From: Branchipolynoe longqiensis
Lineage: Eukaryota; Annelida; Polychaeta; Phyllodocida; Polynoidae
Direction: 5' to 3'
Length of the DNA stretch: 64,000 nucleotides
Assembly: GCA_030323885.1 (NCBI GenBank)
Contig: CM059188.1
Coordinates: forward strand, 117,093,974-117,157,973
Shown: positions 43,080 to 53,860 of the stretch, in pieces
How the letters are laid out: the number at the start of each line of letters is the position of its first letter
Numbering within the stretch: the stretch's first letter is position 1
Program-made: the position numbers and the translations under genes
Notes under the pieces: generated by a model
The model's database searches: none
Seen by the model: the letters and a program-made list of their open reading frames with translations, nothing else
What the model was told of the DNA's origin: nothing

Positions 43080-43374
43080 GGCTATGAGCAATCTTCATAC
43101 AGAAAAAGAGAAATATCTCTAAAACCACACCACTTAGAAACAAACCGCTTGGCACACATATAGAAACATAATCAACAAAAAGACTATATCAAATTTATAT
43201 TGTTAGGGTTCTGCATTTCTATTAATTTTGAATAAAATTTACATCTTGCACTGTGCATATCGGCAAAGTCAATGCATTGTTAATGGCCGTGAGCAATCTT
43301 CATGCAGAAAAAAGTGAAATATCGCTAAAACTACACCACCTAGAAACAAACCGCTTTGAACACATATAGAAAAC
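43080..43374. repeat. Tandem ~206-bp units including Rep-4
   Basis: GAGCAATCTTCATACAGAAA, ACCACACCACTTAGAAAC and ACCGCTT..ACACATATAG occur twice (43085 and 43290). The Rep-4 block (43211-43282) lies between. Confidence 0.7.
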
Positions 43375-44695
43375 ATTAAAAAAAAAATTTTTTTAATTGA
43401 GGCTGTATTTATACTGTCCATAGCATGTAAGCCCGGGTACCCAGGCTTGTTTTCAATGCTGGCCAGCTGTAGTGTTGGTGTTGTCTTATCAAACAGTAGC
43501 CACTGATAAATTATTTGATTGTTTGCATTTCAGTAGCAGATAGATAGTCTGTTGGTACGTTTAGTACCCTATGTGTTTGTGGCCCTCTTGGCATTGTATT
43601 TTTGTTCTAATCTTATTACTATGTTAGTTGTTTTCTTAAGGTTCTATGTTAGTGTTTTGGGGTTTTCTTGGGAAGAGTTTTCTGCTTTTTTCTACTTAAT
43701 TCTATACTAGCCTATTTTATTTACATGTCCATAGGCCTGTACGTAATAGGTGGTTGAGTTATGTTTGTTTGAATTTGATTTGATTTATATTGTTGTTGGA
43801 TATGTTATCTGGCTTTTATATTTCCGGTTATCCCGCCCTGGGCTGTCCAGTTGGTGGGCCATGACATATCACCTGCCCCCTTGTGGTGCAGTTCAGTTGG
43901 GGTTCCCAGTTTTTATTTTGCACAGATATATTTTGTACGCTTTTAGGTCAGGGATTTGTCTTTCTTTCACCGTTTGCGCATTCCATGCCTTGGCGGCCAT
44001 TTCCAGTGTGTTCCATTCATGGGCTTTTATCTGGCTTCTGGTTTGCCTTAGTAGTGGTGCTTTGCTTGCTCTGGTGTCCCTTAGTGGTTGGGTTAGACAC
44101 TTTATGTCTTGGCTATATCAATATGTTAATGTTTTTAGGTGGATTAACCTTCTGTTTTCTAGTAGCTTTACTTCAGTTCTTTTGTGTATGTCATAAGTGA
44201 GGTGTAGTTTGTCTACTTTCAGGCAGATTTTCAGGGCCCTATTTTGTAGTATCTGCAATTTTTTAAGTAGCTCTTTTTTAGCACCCATATTACATCCCCA
44301 TAGTCAAAGTAGGGAGTACCATGCCTTTGAAGATTTTTATTGACATATCTTGTGCATATAGTTTCTTAGTTTAGCAAATAGCCATAGTTTGTGATTTACT
44401 TTTTGTATGATTTTTGTTACACACAGATTGTAGTTTAGCTGGCTATCTAGTTCTAGGCCTAGGTATTTGTAGTGATTTACACTTTCCAGTGTTTGGTTTC
44501 CTAGTGTGCATTGTAGGTTTCTTCCTGTGATTGCTGTATGTGAGAAGAGTACTGTTTTAGATTTATTTGCATTGATGGTTATTTTATTGGATTCACACCA
44601 GCCGTCCAGCTTTAGCAGGAGGTTGTTCAGTTTGATTGCTACCTCCTCTACTGTGCTTCCTTCTGCATATATGACAGTGTCATCGAGGAGATTAT
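43375..44695 (-). pseudogene. LINE-3 (Jockey/CR1-type), 5'-truncated, antisense
   Basis: On the minus strand the 5' end starts inside the RT catalytic loop: LLDDTVIYAEGS at about 44690-44655, then KLDGWCESNKITINANKSK and YKYLGLELDSQLNYN. After a frameshift near 44345 it reads IFKGMVLP and YFDYGDVIW, LLKKLQILQNRALKICLK, and the C-terminal stretch EWNTLEMAAKAWNAQT ending at TGA 43893-43895. About 500 bases of 3' untranslated sequence run to an A/T run at 43375-43396. Plus-strand frames 43750-44200 are shadows. The flanks (43374, 44696) rejoin as the tandem Rep-4 unit, so this is one insertion. Confidence 0.8.
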
Positions 44696-44825
44696 ATTAA
44701 ATCTATAAATTTAGGGTTCTGCATTTCTATTAATTTTGAATAAAACTGACGTTTTGCACTGCACGTATCGGCAAACCCAATGGCAGTGTGCCTTTGTTCT
44801 GCAGCCAAGCTGCGTGCGCATACAC
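44696..44825 (+). repeat. Rep-4 unit, right of LINE-3
   Basis: TTAGGGTTCTGCATTTCTAT, GAATAAAACTGACG, CGTATCGGCAAACC and GCAGCCAAGCTGCGTGCGCA; continuation of the host unit cut by LINE-3. Confidence 0.65.
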
Positions 44826-45009
44826 GATGTTTATAAACATTGAAAGGCATCTATATATCCACCGCCACATTAGTATTTAATCACCACAACATGAAGAAAA
44901 CAAAGCAGATTGTAGACATTACATAATGCTTGTTTTGGCTTATTCAACAATGACTGCGAAAGAGGCACCACTGAAGCGGATGTTTCCGATTTTTGTGTCT
45001 CACTTTCCA

Positions 45010-45460
45010 CGCTCTCCAGTATCAACCAGAGCCCCCAGCACCACCACCACCCTCCACTCTCAGCCCTTCCCACCCGCCCACCCACATTCCACCCCCACCC
45101 CTACCCCCACCCCCTCCACCCACCGAACACCAGTCCGACAACCCTCTGTGGACGATCTACACTATCCCGACACTGCCGACCTCCCCCCCCCCCCCCCCCC
45201 ACTCCCGCCCCCCATATTATGGTCACATGACTTGCTGTCCGCCATTCACTCACCATTAACAAAATAACACCCCTTCCCCTCCTCACCCCCACCCCCAACC
45301 GAACTCTCTTCTATCTCTCTATCCACCCCTGGCACATACCTCTCCTCTCCCCCTCACCCTCCCCTGGCTCAGACAACTCCCCCCCCCCTGCCCCCCCCCC
45401 CCCACCCCACCCCCGTCAACACAAGATCTGGTGAAGCGCCACCATCTCACAGAACTGGAA
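45010..45460. repeat. C-rich low-complexity tract
   Basis: CCACCCC and CTCCCC units with C-runs at about 45183-45200 and 45379-45410. Confidence 0.85.
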
Positions 45461-45477
45461 TAATACATCATGTATAA

Positions 45478-45890
45478 TCTGGGGCTGAGACATGGACAAC
45501 CTCTAAGAAAATGTACAAATGTTTAGCAGCATTTGAGATGTGGACTTATCAAAGGATGATGAAAATATCATGGACAAAGAAGATCACCAACAAAGAAGTT
45601 CTCAGAAAAATTAAAAATAAGAAAAGCTTGTTTGCCACTATACAGACAAAGAAACTTTTTTATTTTGGCCACATCATTCGTCAGAGTTCAATATACCGTA
45701 CATTGTTGGAAGGGAAGGTGAATGGCAGCAGAGGGAGAGGGAGACCAAGAACATCATGGTTTACAAATATTTCACAGTGGACAGGCTTGAATTATTCACA
45801 GTCTATCAGAACAGCACACCATCGGAACAAGTGGAGAACCATTGCATCCAACCCTTGACTAGAGGACGGAACTATTGATTGATTGATAAT
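45478..45890 (+). pseudogene. LINE-2, C-terminal fragment with (TTGA)n tail
   Basis: Open frame starting in the GAETWTTSKK block, then MWTYQRMMKISWTKKITN, KKLFYFGHIIRQ and GRGRPRTSWFTNI, stop TGA at 45856-45858. Tail TTGATTGATTGAT. The layout matches the post-RT region of RTE-like LINEs, but sequence and tail differ from LINE-1, so it is a separate family. No catalytic domain; dead on arrival copy. Confidence 0.85.
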
Positions 45891-46207
45891 CTGATTATAC
45901 AAATATTATTCATGTATGTAATTCTCCTGCTTTCTTATTGTGTTTCTATTATCTGCATCTATTCCTGTAGCCTCCTTTTGATATGGTCTATTAGAGGTGG
46001 GGGTGTAGCTTGGAGAGCTGGAGGTCAGCCCTCAAGCAGCTCCCCTAATTCCCCTCCTGCCCTCCAAGGTGGTGTCTCACCTCCACTACCATCTGTCTAT
46101 TTCGTCCCTGATTTTGCTCAATAAATCTAACAGTAGGTCTTTAGGGCCAACTAGAGTATTAGGCTCGATCCATTACCGCTGTCTTGTCTTCTATTCTAAT
46201 TTGTTAT
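45891..46207. other. Unassigned interval
   Basis: T-rich then mixed composition; no feature recognised. Confidence 0.4.
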
Positions 46208-46550
46208 GGAGCGCGACATAGCTCAGGCGGTAAAGTGTCCACCTGTGAAGTTGTGGGTCATCCAATCGGTCCTGCTCAGTGGACCCATTTGCAGTTTTGG
46301 TTATTTTCCATTCCAACCACTCATCCACAACTGGTTCTTCAAAGGCTGTGGTATGTGATATCCTGTTCATGGGAAAGTGCATATAAAAGACACCTTTGCT
46401 GATTATTGGAAAGAAAAGAGTAGCCTAAGTGGCAGCAGTGTGTTATCTCCAAAGAAATATGTCAGAATGACCATATGTTTGAAATCCAATAGCCGATGAT
46501 ATGAAAATCAATGCACTCGAGAGGCGTCGTTAAATAAAACTAGTTTTTTT
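46208..46550 (+). mobile_element. SINE-B, full-length copy
   Basis: Head GAGCGCGACATAGCTCAGGC (A-box) and a degraded B region, CTGCTCAGTGGACCCATTTG, GTGCATATAAAAGACACC, CAGAATGACCATATG, and the 3' end GGCGTCGTTAAATAAAAC with a T-run. Best reference copy of the family here. The 3' end is widespread in molluscs by my recollection. Confidence 0.9.
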
Positions 46551-46849
46551 TCTCTATAATTTGTTCTGGAAGGAATTAATAATGTGGCTGTCGTAGTACT
46601 AGTAGTAGCAGCCGCGCCAAACTGGCCTTTCCGTGCAGTCATGGGAACAGCTGTAGAATCAGCGTGTGCACGGGTTTGTTGGTATATATATATATATATG
46701 ACCTTCTAAACAAAACGTGCGAACATTACTCAGTAAGAGCGCTGTGGGTGGCATTAAATGGGCCAGCAATACCCGGCCGGCACATGGCGCTATTGATATA
46801 ACGAGAGGCCGGTCGGTGTAGGGACGAGGACAGTGATTGCGAATAGACA

Positions 46850-47060
46850 AGGTCACACCAATGCCCGGAGCCCCGCGCCGCGCCGCCTCACCCACCACAC
46901 CTCCACTCCCCTCCCTCCCCATCCCCGGCTGGCCTCGTTCTCCCCGCCCTCGGCCCCGCCCCGCACCTTCCTGTCCGCTCTTAAAGGGACCGCGCCGTGG
47001 TATCAGCAGTCTAATGACTCCTGCGCCGAGTGAGGTCGGGGGAGGCCGGGGGAAGACGGG
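46850..47060. other. GC/CpG-rich segment
   Basis: CCGCGCCGCGCCGCC and related sequence. Frames are open but Pro/Arg-rich without a domain. Possible CpG island; no exon supported. Confidence 0.3.
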
Positions 47061-47560
47061 GGGAGACATGGCTGAACGGATTAGGACGGGGAAGGCCGAG
47101 GGAGGCAGTGGTAGGACGGGGGGGGGGGGGGGGGGGGGGGCTAGGGAGGACGGCGGAGACGGGGGAGGGCGGGAGAGGGCGGGGGAGGACGGGGAGGGAC
47201 GGGGGGAAGACAGGGGTGAACGGAGTAGGATGGGGAAGGCCGAGGGAGGCTGAGGAAGGACGGGGAGGGCGGGGGAGGACGGGGTGGACGTGGGAGGACG
47301 GGGATGGCCGGGGGAGGCCGGGGGTTGTAGGTGGAGGCCGGGGTGGTAGGGGGAGGACGGAGTAGGACGGGAAAGGCCGAGGGAGGCTGAGGAAGGACGG
47401 GGGAGTGGCCGGATAAGCCCAGGGGTGGCTGGGGGTGGCTGGGTGAGGCCGGGTGAGGCCGGGTGAGGCCGGGTGAGGCCGGGTGAGGCCGGGTGAGGCC
47501 GGGTGAGGCCGGGTGAGGTCGGGGGAGGCCGGGGGAGGCCGGGGGAGGCCAGAGAGTGGA
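47060..47560. repeat. GGGGGA-rich minisatellites, incl. (GCCGGGTGAG)n
   Basis: Degenerate GGAGGACGGGG units to 47440, then about ten near-perfect 10-bp GCCGGGTGAG units (47443-47555). G-run near 47117-47140. Confidence 0.9.
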
Positions 47561-47635
47561 TGTCTCAGGGCCGCACCACTGCAGCAGCACTCAACAGGCC
47601 GGGGTGCTTCCGGGCCGCTAATGCCGGCCGCACAG

Positions 47636-48292
47636 CCGCACACACACACACACAGGCATAGCCACACACACATCCACACACACATATACATACAGCCACA
47701 CACGCAGACACAGGCATAACCACACACACATGCATAGCCACACACACAGGCATACACAGCCACACACACAGCCACACACATACACATACAGCCACACACG
47801 CAGACACAGGCATAACCACAGACACATGCATAGCCACACACACAGGCATACACACAGGCATAGCCACACACTCAGGCATAGCCACACACACAGGCATACA
47901 CACAGGCATAGCCACACACACAGCCACACACCCCATCTACACACGCATAGCCACACACAGGCATAGACACACACAGCCACACACACATCCACACACACAG
48001 GTATATCTACACACAGCCACACACACAGGTATAGCCACACAGCCACAGCCACACACACAGTCATACACCCACCCACACAGACACCCACATACGCACAGAG
48101 ACACACACAGACGGACATACATACAGGCACACACATATACACACATACACACAGAGCCACACAAATACACACATAGACACATATAGACACATATACACAC
48201 ACAACCACACACATCCACCCCCCCACACACACCCACCGCATCTACCTCCCCTACAAACACCCCCATACACAAATCCACATCCACACACACAT
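47636..48292. repeat. CA-rich compound microsatellite
   Basis: ACACACAGGCATAGCC units (16-32 bp) within (CA)n. A 78-bp segment with CACGCAGACACAGGCATAAC is duplicated (47700 and 47796). Confidence 0.92.
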
Positions 48293-48782
48293 ACAATTAT
48301 ATTTATTTATTTAATTATTCATATAAAAACATGTATATATATATATACATTTATATGTCTAACCTCCGCCCACTTTATGAGAAACAACCAGGCTGCTGCT
48401 TTGTGTTTTTTTTTGTCTAGCTGAACTAAATGGGAATGTTGCTAGGTAACGAACGCCGCACGCTGATTGGTCAACTCGCTCAAGGCGAGGCATGCTTACG
48501 ACCATAGCAGCTGTCACCACTTTGTAACACCGAACAGGGTGGTTTTTTCCTCACCCATTTTTCCCATTTATATTTTTTCTTGAAGATTTATACTGCCTAT
48601 CATGGATGAGTCTGAATACTCTTGCTTTCGCCATTAGACAGGTGGTCAATAGAAAGCTCGAGAGTACATTTTTACAGACCTGAGGGATTTTTAACCGCCC
48701 ATGCCACATAGACATGGTATGACTATGAGAGCAACTAGCCTTTGATGACACTGTAAGTTATACGCAGAGATGGAAATCCAAC
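48293..48782. other. Unassigned interval
   Basis: AT-rich start with (TA)n at 48330-48350; a CCAAT-like ATTGGTCAAC near 48457; no gene recognised. The short minus frame 48551-48751 has no known motif. Confidence 0.4.
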
Positions 48783-49003
48783 AAGACGGGATGGCCGAAT
48801 GAGTTAGAGCATCCGTCTCCCGTGTTGGTAGTTTGTGGGATCTTGGGTTCGAATCCTGGTCGAGTCAAAGCAATGATTTAAAAATGTATACTTGTCGCTT
48901 CCTAGCCAGACGCTTGGCATTATTAGGATAGGGCAAAGGAGCAGTGGAATGAGGAAGACCAGTCGTCTATGACTGAAATTTCCCCTGCTTAAACAACTAA
49001 TAT
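48783..49003 (+). mobile_element. SINE-A with alternative tail (tail 2), head type 1
   Basis: Head GACGGGATGGCCGAATGAGT with perfect B box GGTTCGAATCC (48846-48856). After GGATAGGGCAAAGGAGCAGT the sequence leaves the usual body and ends in GGAATGAGGAAGACCAG, then TTAAACAACTAATATACC and (AAC)n. The same tail is seen inverted at 50768-50930. Confidence 0.85.
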
Positions 49004-49027
49004 ACCAACAACAAAATATAAAATAAA

Positions 49028-49135
49028 AATTGGCACAGGTGATGGCATGGGGAACCGAACCACCGACCTCCAGATTAGGAGTCTGAGCTAGAATAAAGTC
49101 ATACACTCTAACAACTCTGCCACAGAGAACACCGA
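49028..49135 (-). mobile_element. Possible tRNA-like SINE head, unknown family
   Basis: Minus strand CTCTGTGGCAGAGTTGTTAG followed ~50 bases later by GGTCGGTGGTTCGGTTCCCC resembles A and B boxes with an insertion between. Single copy here. Confidence 0.35.
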
Positions 49136-49152
49136 TGCAAACAAAACCCGAG

Positions 49153-49382
49153 TGGACTACTGCAATCGGACCGGACTGAACCGGTGCCACTACAACAACT
49201 TGTTGTTAATGTCGTAAAGAACCCCACGCTTCTACAACCCCCCCCCCCCCACCCCCACCCCCACCCCCCACTGAAGTTTACTCTTCATCCAATAAACGGA
49301 CCGATTTTTTGGGCCATTTTCTATTTCTGCAGTCCTGCAGCCTGTAACTGTCAAGGTTACGAAACCACGCCAAAGCCGCAGC
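49153..49382 (+). repeat. Dispersed repeat Rep-1, copy 2 (3' third)
   Basis: ACCGGACTGAACCGG, CTGAAGTTTACTCTTCATCC, GGACCGATTTTTTGGG and AAGGTTACGAAACCAC align with 1150-1355. Confidence 0.65.
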
Positions 49383-49440
49383 AACAAACAAACAACGGAG
49401 AAAGAAGGAGGAGTCTTAGCTGAACTCATGAACTCATACA

Positions 49441-49800
49441 AATTACAGCCACAAATATCTCCTAAAATAGGAATGATTTGGGCAAAGGCTATTCATGGAG
49501 TCACTATTTTATAGCTTTGACATCATGTGTCATGTAGCAATGTAAAATGTGTGCATGCCTGTATATACACAGAGTCGCATCTGATTCTATGTAAAAAAAA
49601 AAAAATAAATAAAAGTAATATCAATTGCTGATTTGTTTTAACAACGTATCTTGCATATGTCAGGATGAAAACCTCAGCGACGAATGTCTCCTAAAATGGG
49701 AATAAATGGGGCAAAGGCATTTTATGGAGTTACGATTGTAGGCCTATAACTTTTACGTCACTTGTCCTGTGGCCATATGTATGTGTATGTGAAATGCTTA
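49441..49800. repeat. Direct duplication, ~227-bp period
   Basis: ATATCTCCTAAAATAGGAAT..GGGCAAAGGC at 49455 and ATGTCTCCTAAAATGGGAAT..GGGCAAAGGC at 49682, each followed by a similar GGAGTYAC..TTTATAG stretch. An A-run at 49592-49604 lies between. Confidence 0.65.
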
Positions 49801-49842
49801 CATTTATAAGGACTATTTCAGATAACGATATCCTAACGTTGC

Positions 49843-49915
49843 ATTGTCCGATAAAAGAATCATATTTTCTAAAGCTAAAGACTTACCTAGATTCGGACAT
49901 AGTACATAATGTAAC
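49843..49915. mobile_element. MITE-2, left part (interrupted)
   Basis: GCATTGTCCGATAAAAGAAT to TACATAATGTAAC. Resumes at 50534 after MITE-7. Confidence 0.65.
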
Positions 49916-50533
49916 TAAAGCCGTGTTCACACACGGGCGTTAAGTCGCCTCAACTAGTTTGCCTTGTCTAGTTCAGCTCACATTCGCCATGTGGACGCGA
50001 TGCTGAGGCGGTTTAGGGCTGATTCGCCTCAACTAGTTCGCCTCAAGTAAACCGCGAGGTAGTCTAGGTGAAGCGAACTAGCTTAAGTTGGCCCAAGTTC
50101 ATAGTGTGAATGGTAGCGGCTTAGATGAGCCGGCTTAAAGACGTCACACGCATGCGCAGTCGAGACCTGAGTTTGTTTACTTTGCGGTCGATCAAAAGCG
50201 CATATTATATAATTTGGTCTATGAACCTGCTAGATGTGCACAGATATTTTGTTCATGATTTATTTTAAGGTTTTCACTGCCCAGCAGATGTTTTGACCAT
50301 TCCAAACCAATACGATTCAGTCCACACATATCTAGGTCGAACCCACACTCTCTCGTGGTGATGTCGACTAACCGAAACTGGCACTGGTTAGTATGGACTT
50401 GCTCATGCGCAGATATCGATTTCTGCCTTAAACCGCCCCGAGAATACTGCATGTGTGGACACGACACTAGTTCGCCTCATCTAGTTTGCCTTATCTAGTT
50501 CGGCCTAAAGTTGTGTGTGTGAACACGGCTTTA
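49916..50533. mobile_element. MITE-7, ~617-bp TIR element nested in MITE-2
   Basis: TAAAGCCGTGTTCACACACG at the left and GTGTGAACACGGCTTTA at the right. Both ends carry inverted CTAGTTTGCCTTGTCTAGTT-type subrepeats. The host sequence reads continuously if the element is removed. No ORF of note. Confidence 0.75.
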
Positions 50534-50767
50534 GATACTGGTGCATTTATATATTATAAAAATGTAAAGTATGTGTTGCTACATAAAACTAAAAGGGTGT
50601 AGTCGGAGCATGTTACTGCTGAAGTCTCGTGTCAGAATATTGGCAAAATAAAATGAGCAAATATCGCCAAAGTTAGCCATTTAAAATATGTTTTAAATTG
50701 ACCTCAAATTAATGTAAAATATATAATAACGAACCAACCTGATGTATTTTTATTTAAAAAATGCGTA
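50534..50767. mobile_element. MITE-2, middle part
   Basis: GATACTGGTGCATTTATATA, TGTTACTGCTGAAGTCTCGT and AACCAACCTGATGTATTTTT in family order; then a SINE-A interrupts. Confidence 0.6.
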
Positions 50768-50930
50768 CATTAGTTGTTTAAGTAGCAATCGTGAACGATG
50801 GTCTTCCTCATTCCACTGCTCCTTTGCCCTATCCTAATAATGGCGAGGTCCTGGCTAGAAGGTGACAAGTATAATTTTGTAAGTCATTGGTTTGACTTGA
50901 GCAGGGTTCGAACCCACGATCCCAAAAAAT
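50768..50930 (-). mobile_element. SINE-A with tail 2, nested in MITE-2
   Basis: Inverted tail ACATTAGTTGTTTAAGTAGC then GGTCTTCCTCATTCCACTGC, body, and B box GGGTTCGAACCC. AAAAAATG occurs at both edges (target duplication candidate). The 5' half of the head is absent. Confidence 0.75.
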
Positions 50931-50975
50931 GTATTCAGAAAATGGCAGAACCCCAAAACCATCGGACAGACTGTG
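50931..50975. mobile_element. MITE-2, right end
   Basis: TCAGAAAATGGCAGAACCCC followed by AAAACCATCGGACAGACTG closes the element begun at 49843. Confidence 0.6.
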
Positions 50976-51155
50976 TTTGTAAATGTTAGTGAGTTGGTGC
51001 AAATTAGCTTAGGACTCCCTCCGAAAGAGGGCGCTGTGTTCGCACCCCTCGGGGTGAGAGGGGGTGAGCAGGGAGGGGGTGAGAGGGGCGGAGAGGTGTA
51101 GGGGTGTGGGGGAGGGGTGTAGGGGGAGTGGTGGGGGGGATACAGATGGCACACA

Positions 51156-51740
51156 CTTGCTATCCGGACCGCACTTCGTCCACACCTCTCTCGATCTCCT
51201 CTCTGCTGGCCATGCTCCTCCTTGATAATGTCTTAAAAGAGTTCCAGGAGGGGGAGCCTGCCAGCATTTCACTTTCTACTCTTACTCTGTCCGTCTCTTT
51301 AGCTCGCCGGCTGGTCACCATAGAGCAAATAGACCCAGTCCTTTGACTCAACTCTCCTCATTTCTCTTTCCTATACTCTACCCTTTTTTTTATCCCAGGC
51401 TTACTTCTCCCCCTGATCAAGGGAGTTGTTTACTTGGGTTGGGCCCTTTACCTTATCGTTTCTCTCACTTTGTTCTTGTTCTTGGAACCACTGGACCCAC
51501 CTTTACCCATCCCTTCCTCCTGAAACCTAGCTGCTGTTGACTGGACCAGACCGCCGGACCAGAGTGATTCAGGGCCGCCCCAACAATTTATTGTTTAATT
51601 GTTGTAAAGACATCCCCAGCTTCTACAACCGTCCCGCCAGAAGATTAATTTTCAACCAAAGATTGGACCGATTTATCGGTGCCTCTCTATATTGCTGCAG
51701 TTCTGCAGCCGGTAACCGATGTAAGGTTACAAACCCCCAG
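51156..51740 (+). repeat. Dispersed repeat Rep-1, copy 3 (full)
   Basis: Aligned with 746-1361 throughout. Landmarks: GAGTTCCAGGAGGGGGAGCC, CATAGAGCAAATAGACCCAG, CCGATTTATCGGTGCCTC. Confidence 0.75.
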
Positions 51741-51783
51741 AAGTCAAGCTACATGTCCATCTCAATAACAAACCACTTCTAAA

Positions 51784-51930
51784 TGAGGCGTCCCCTCAGG
51801 CTGCGGGAGTACGGACCTGGCTACATTCCCAAGCGCCTGAATAGATACATCCTGTGGCGCTGCTGCTGCTTCTTAACCTGGCAAAGCGCCAGGGGTTTTG
51901 TTCCTTTTGTTTTTGTCCGTTTTGACTGAT
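51784..51930 (+). other. Short open frame after Rep-1, unassigned
   Basis: ATG at 51784 opens 48 codons (MRRPLRLREYGPGYIPKRLN at its start) with a GC-rich coding-like opening, ending TGA. No family recognised and the second half is low-grade sequence; probably chance or a transposon relic. Confidence 0.15.
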
Positions 51931-51982
51931 CACAGTAAGCTCCCGACCGCCCTCCCCTTAGTGTATTTAGTACCTGATTCAA

Positions 51983-52225
51983 CTGGATATCTCAGCAGAG
52001 CAAAGACTTCCCCTGTGGACGTTCAGGAGTTTGACGCCCTGCTGAGTCAAACCAATCACTTACAAAATTGATGCTTTTTACTACCTGGACAGGTGCTCAG
52101 CATTACTAGGATATGGCAAGGGCTGGTTAGCTCAGTATCAGGATATTGTGTGGGTGGGAAATCGGGTCATGGTGCCAGCGGTCTGGTCTCCTACTAGTCC
52201 TAGTGGCAGCATTATAAAGTCAATA
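51983..52225 (+). mobile_element. SINE-A, degraded, no tail
   Basis: ATCTCAGCAGAGCAAAGACT head remnant, GAGTCAAACCAATCACTTAC body, to GGCAGCATTATAAAGTC. Confidence 0.7.
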
Positions 52226-52226
52226 C

Positions 52227-52460
52227 GACATACATTTGATACGTGTCGCTACATAGCCTGGCGCTTGGCATTAATAGGATAGGACAAGTACTGGTTAATG
52301 CAGTATAAGGATAATATGAATGTGTGGGATATCAGATTATGGTGCTGGTGTCATGGGGCAGCACTATAAAGTCACCATCAGTGCGCACTGTCACAAGTCA
52401 GTACCCGTCCTCATCTGACATTAGATGTTACTAGGATGGAAAACAACAACAAGCAAACAA
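52227..52460 (+). mobile_element. SINE-A, headless copy
   Basis: Body from TTTGATACGTGTCGCTACAT to tail TTAGATGTTACTAGGATGGA. It is the first unit of the tail array that follows. Confidence 0.75.
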
Positions 52461-52785
52461 ACCATGAGTGTGTACTGTCACAAGTTGGTGAATGTCCTCA
52501 TCTGACCTGAGATGTTGCTAGTATGTAAAACAACAAACAAACCATGAGTGTGTACTGTCACAATTTGGTGTCTGTCCTCATCTGACCTGAGATGTTGCTA
52601 GGATGGAAACCAACAAACAAACCATGAGTGTGTACTGTCACAATTTGGTGTCTGTCCTCATCTGACATCAGATGTTGCTAGGATGTAAAACAACAACAAA
52701 CCATGTGTGTGTACTATCACAAGTTGGTACCTGTCCTGATATGACATGTTCTGATATGTTGCCAGGATGTAAAACCCCAACAAGT
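52363..52785 (+). repeat. Tandem array of SINE-A 3' tails (about five units)
   Basis: ATGAGTGTGTACTGTCACAA..TTGGTG..GTCCTCATCTGACCTGAGA..GTTGCTAG and (CAAA)n recur near 52466, 52544, 52621 and 52703 (period about 78-80 bp). Each unit is the terminal piece of SINE-A. They are too regular for independent insertions. Confidence 0.8.
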
Positions 52786-52934
52786 AAACTTAGTAGTATG
52801 TGATTGACGAGTCAACCAGTGTCACGGATTACAGCACGGGCTCCTGGTGGTGTGTTCAGACATTGACCCCACGCCGTGACCCGGTCTCCTCCCACCTGCC
52901 CATATTTACCTGTGCCCACCCACCCACGCACACG

Positions 52935-53236
52935 CCGGGCGCGGTGGCCTAATCGCTACAGCGCGGGCGCAGCATGCGGAAGGTCGGGAGTTCGGTTCCC
53001 GATCGAGTCAAACCAATGACTTATAAAATTGATACTTATCACTTCCTAGCCAGGTGCTCGCCATTAATAGGATAGCGCAAGGACTGGTTAGCTCAGTGTC
53101 AGGATAATGTTCACTGAGTGGGATATTGGGTTAAGGGTTGTCGGTGGCCTGATTTCCAAGTGGGGCAGCAATATAAAGTCGCCATGAGTGCCATGAGTGT
53201 GCACTCTCACAAGTCGGTACCCATTCTGGTATGACC
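52935..53236 (+). mobile_element. SINE-A, head type 2, tail lost
   Basis: GCCGGGCGCGGTGGCCTAAT, B box GGAGTTCGGTTCCCG, body complete to CAAGTCGGTACCCATTCTGG; the TTGCCAGG tail is missing. Confidence 0.8.
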
Positions 53237-53417
53237 AACCAAGCTAACCACACCCACCACGTCCAGTAGCCCGTGCTACTAATACTAGTCGTCAGTGAGT
53301 AATTCTCACCCCAGTAGCGTCGACGCCCCTTGATGAATGTGCGATGTACGACCCGAGGCTAACGCGGTCAGAGGTCGGAGGTCAGAGGTCGGGTGCTTCC
53401 ATCCGCCACTGTTTCTA

Positions 53418-53860
53418 GCCGTTGTCGTCTGCGTTCCAGACGCTGCTTTGTCGCTGTCATCTGCATTCTAGAAGCTGGTTTGCTGCTGTCGGCTGCATTC
53501 TAGAAGCCACTTTGCTGCTGTCGTCTGCGTTCAAAAAGCTGCTTTGTCACTGTCGTCTGCATTCTAGAAGCTGTTTTGCTCCTGTTGTCTGCATTCTAGA
53601 AGCTGCTTTGTCGCTGTCATCTGCATTCCAGACACTGCTTTGCTGCTGTCGTCTGCATTCTAGAAGCTGCTTTGCTGCTGTCGTCTGCATTCTAGAAGCT
53701 GCTTTGCCACTGTCATTTGTGTTCCAGACACTGTTTTGCTGCTGCAATCTGTGTTCTAGAAGCCACTTTGCTGCTCTCGTCTACATTCTAGAAGTTGCTT
53801 TGCCACTATCGTCTGCGTTCCAGAAGCTGCTTTTCTGCTGTCGTATGCGTTTCTAGATGT
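53418..53860. repeat. 32-bp minisatellite (about 14 units)
   Basis: Unit CTGCTTTGCTGCTGTCGTCT plus GCATTCTAGAAG. One plus frame stays open for 144 codons because the period is not a multiple of three and no frame contains a frequent stop. Flanking GAGGTCAGAGGTCGG repeat at 53370. Confidence 0.9.

Noticed and set aside
43750..44200. Hydrophobic plus-strand ORFs resembling membrane proteins
   Set aside because: They are the antisense of a LINE reverse transcriptase remnant.
53422..53856. 144-aa ORF with LLCRCHLHSRS-type repeats
   Set aside because: It is the 32-bp minisatellite read in one frame; the repeat is not a multiple of three and shows no selection on codons.
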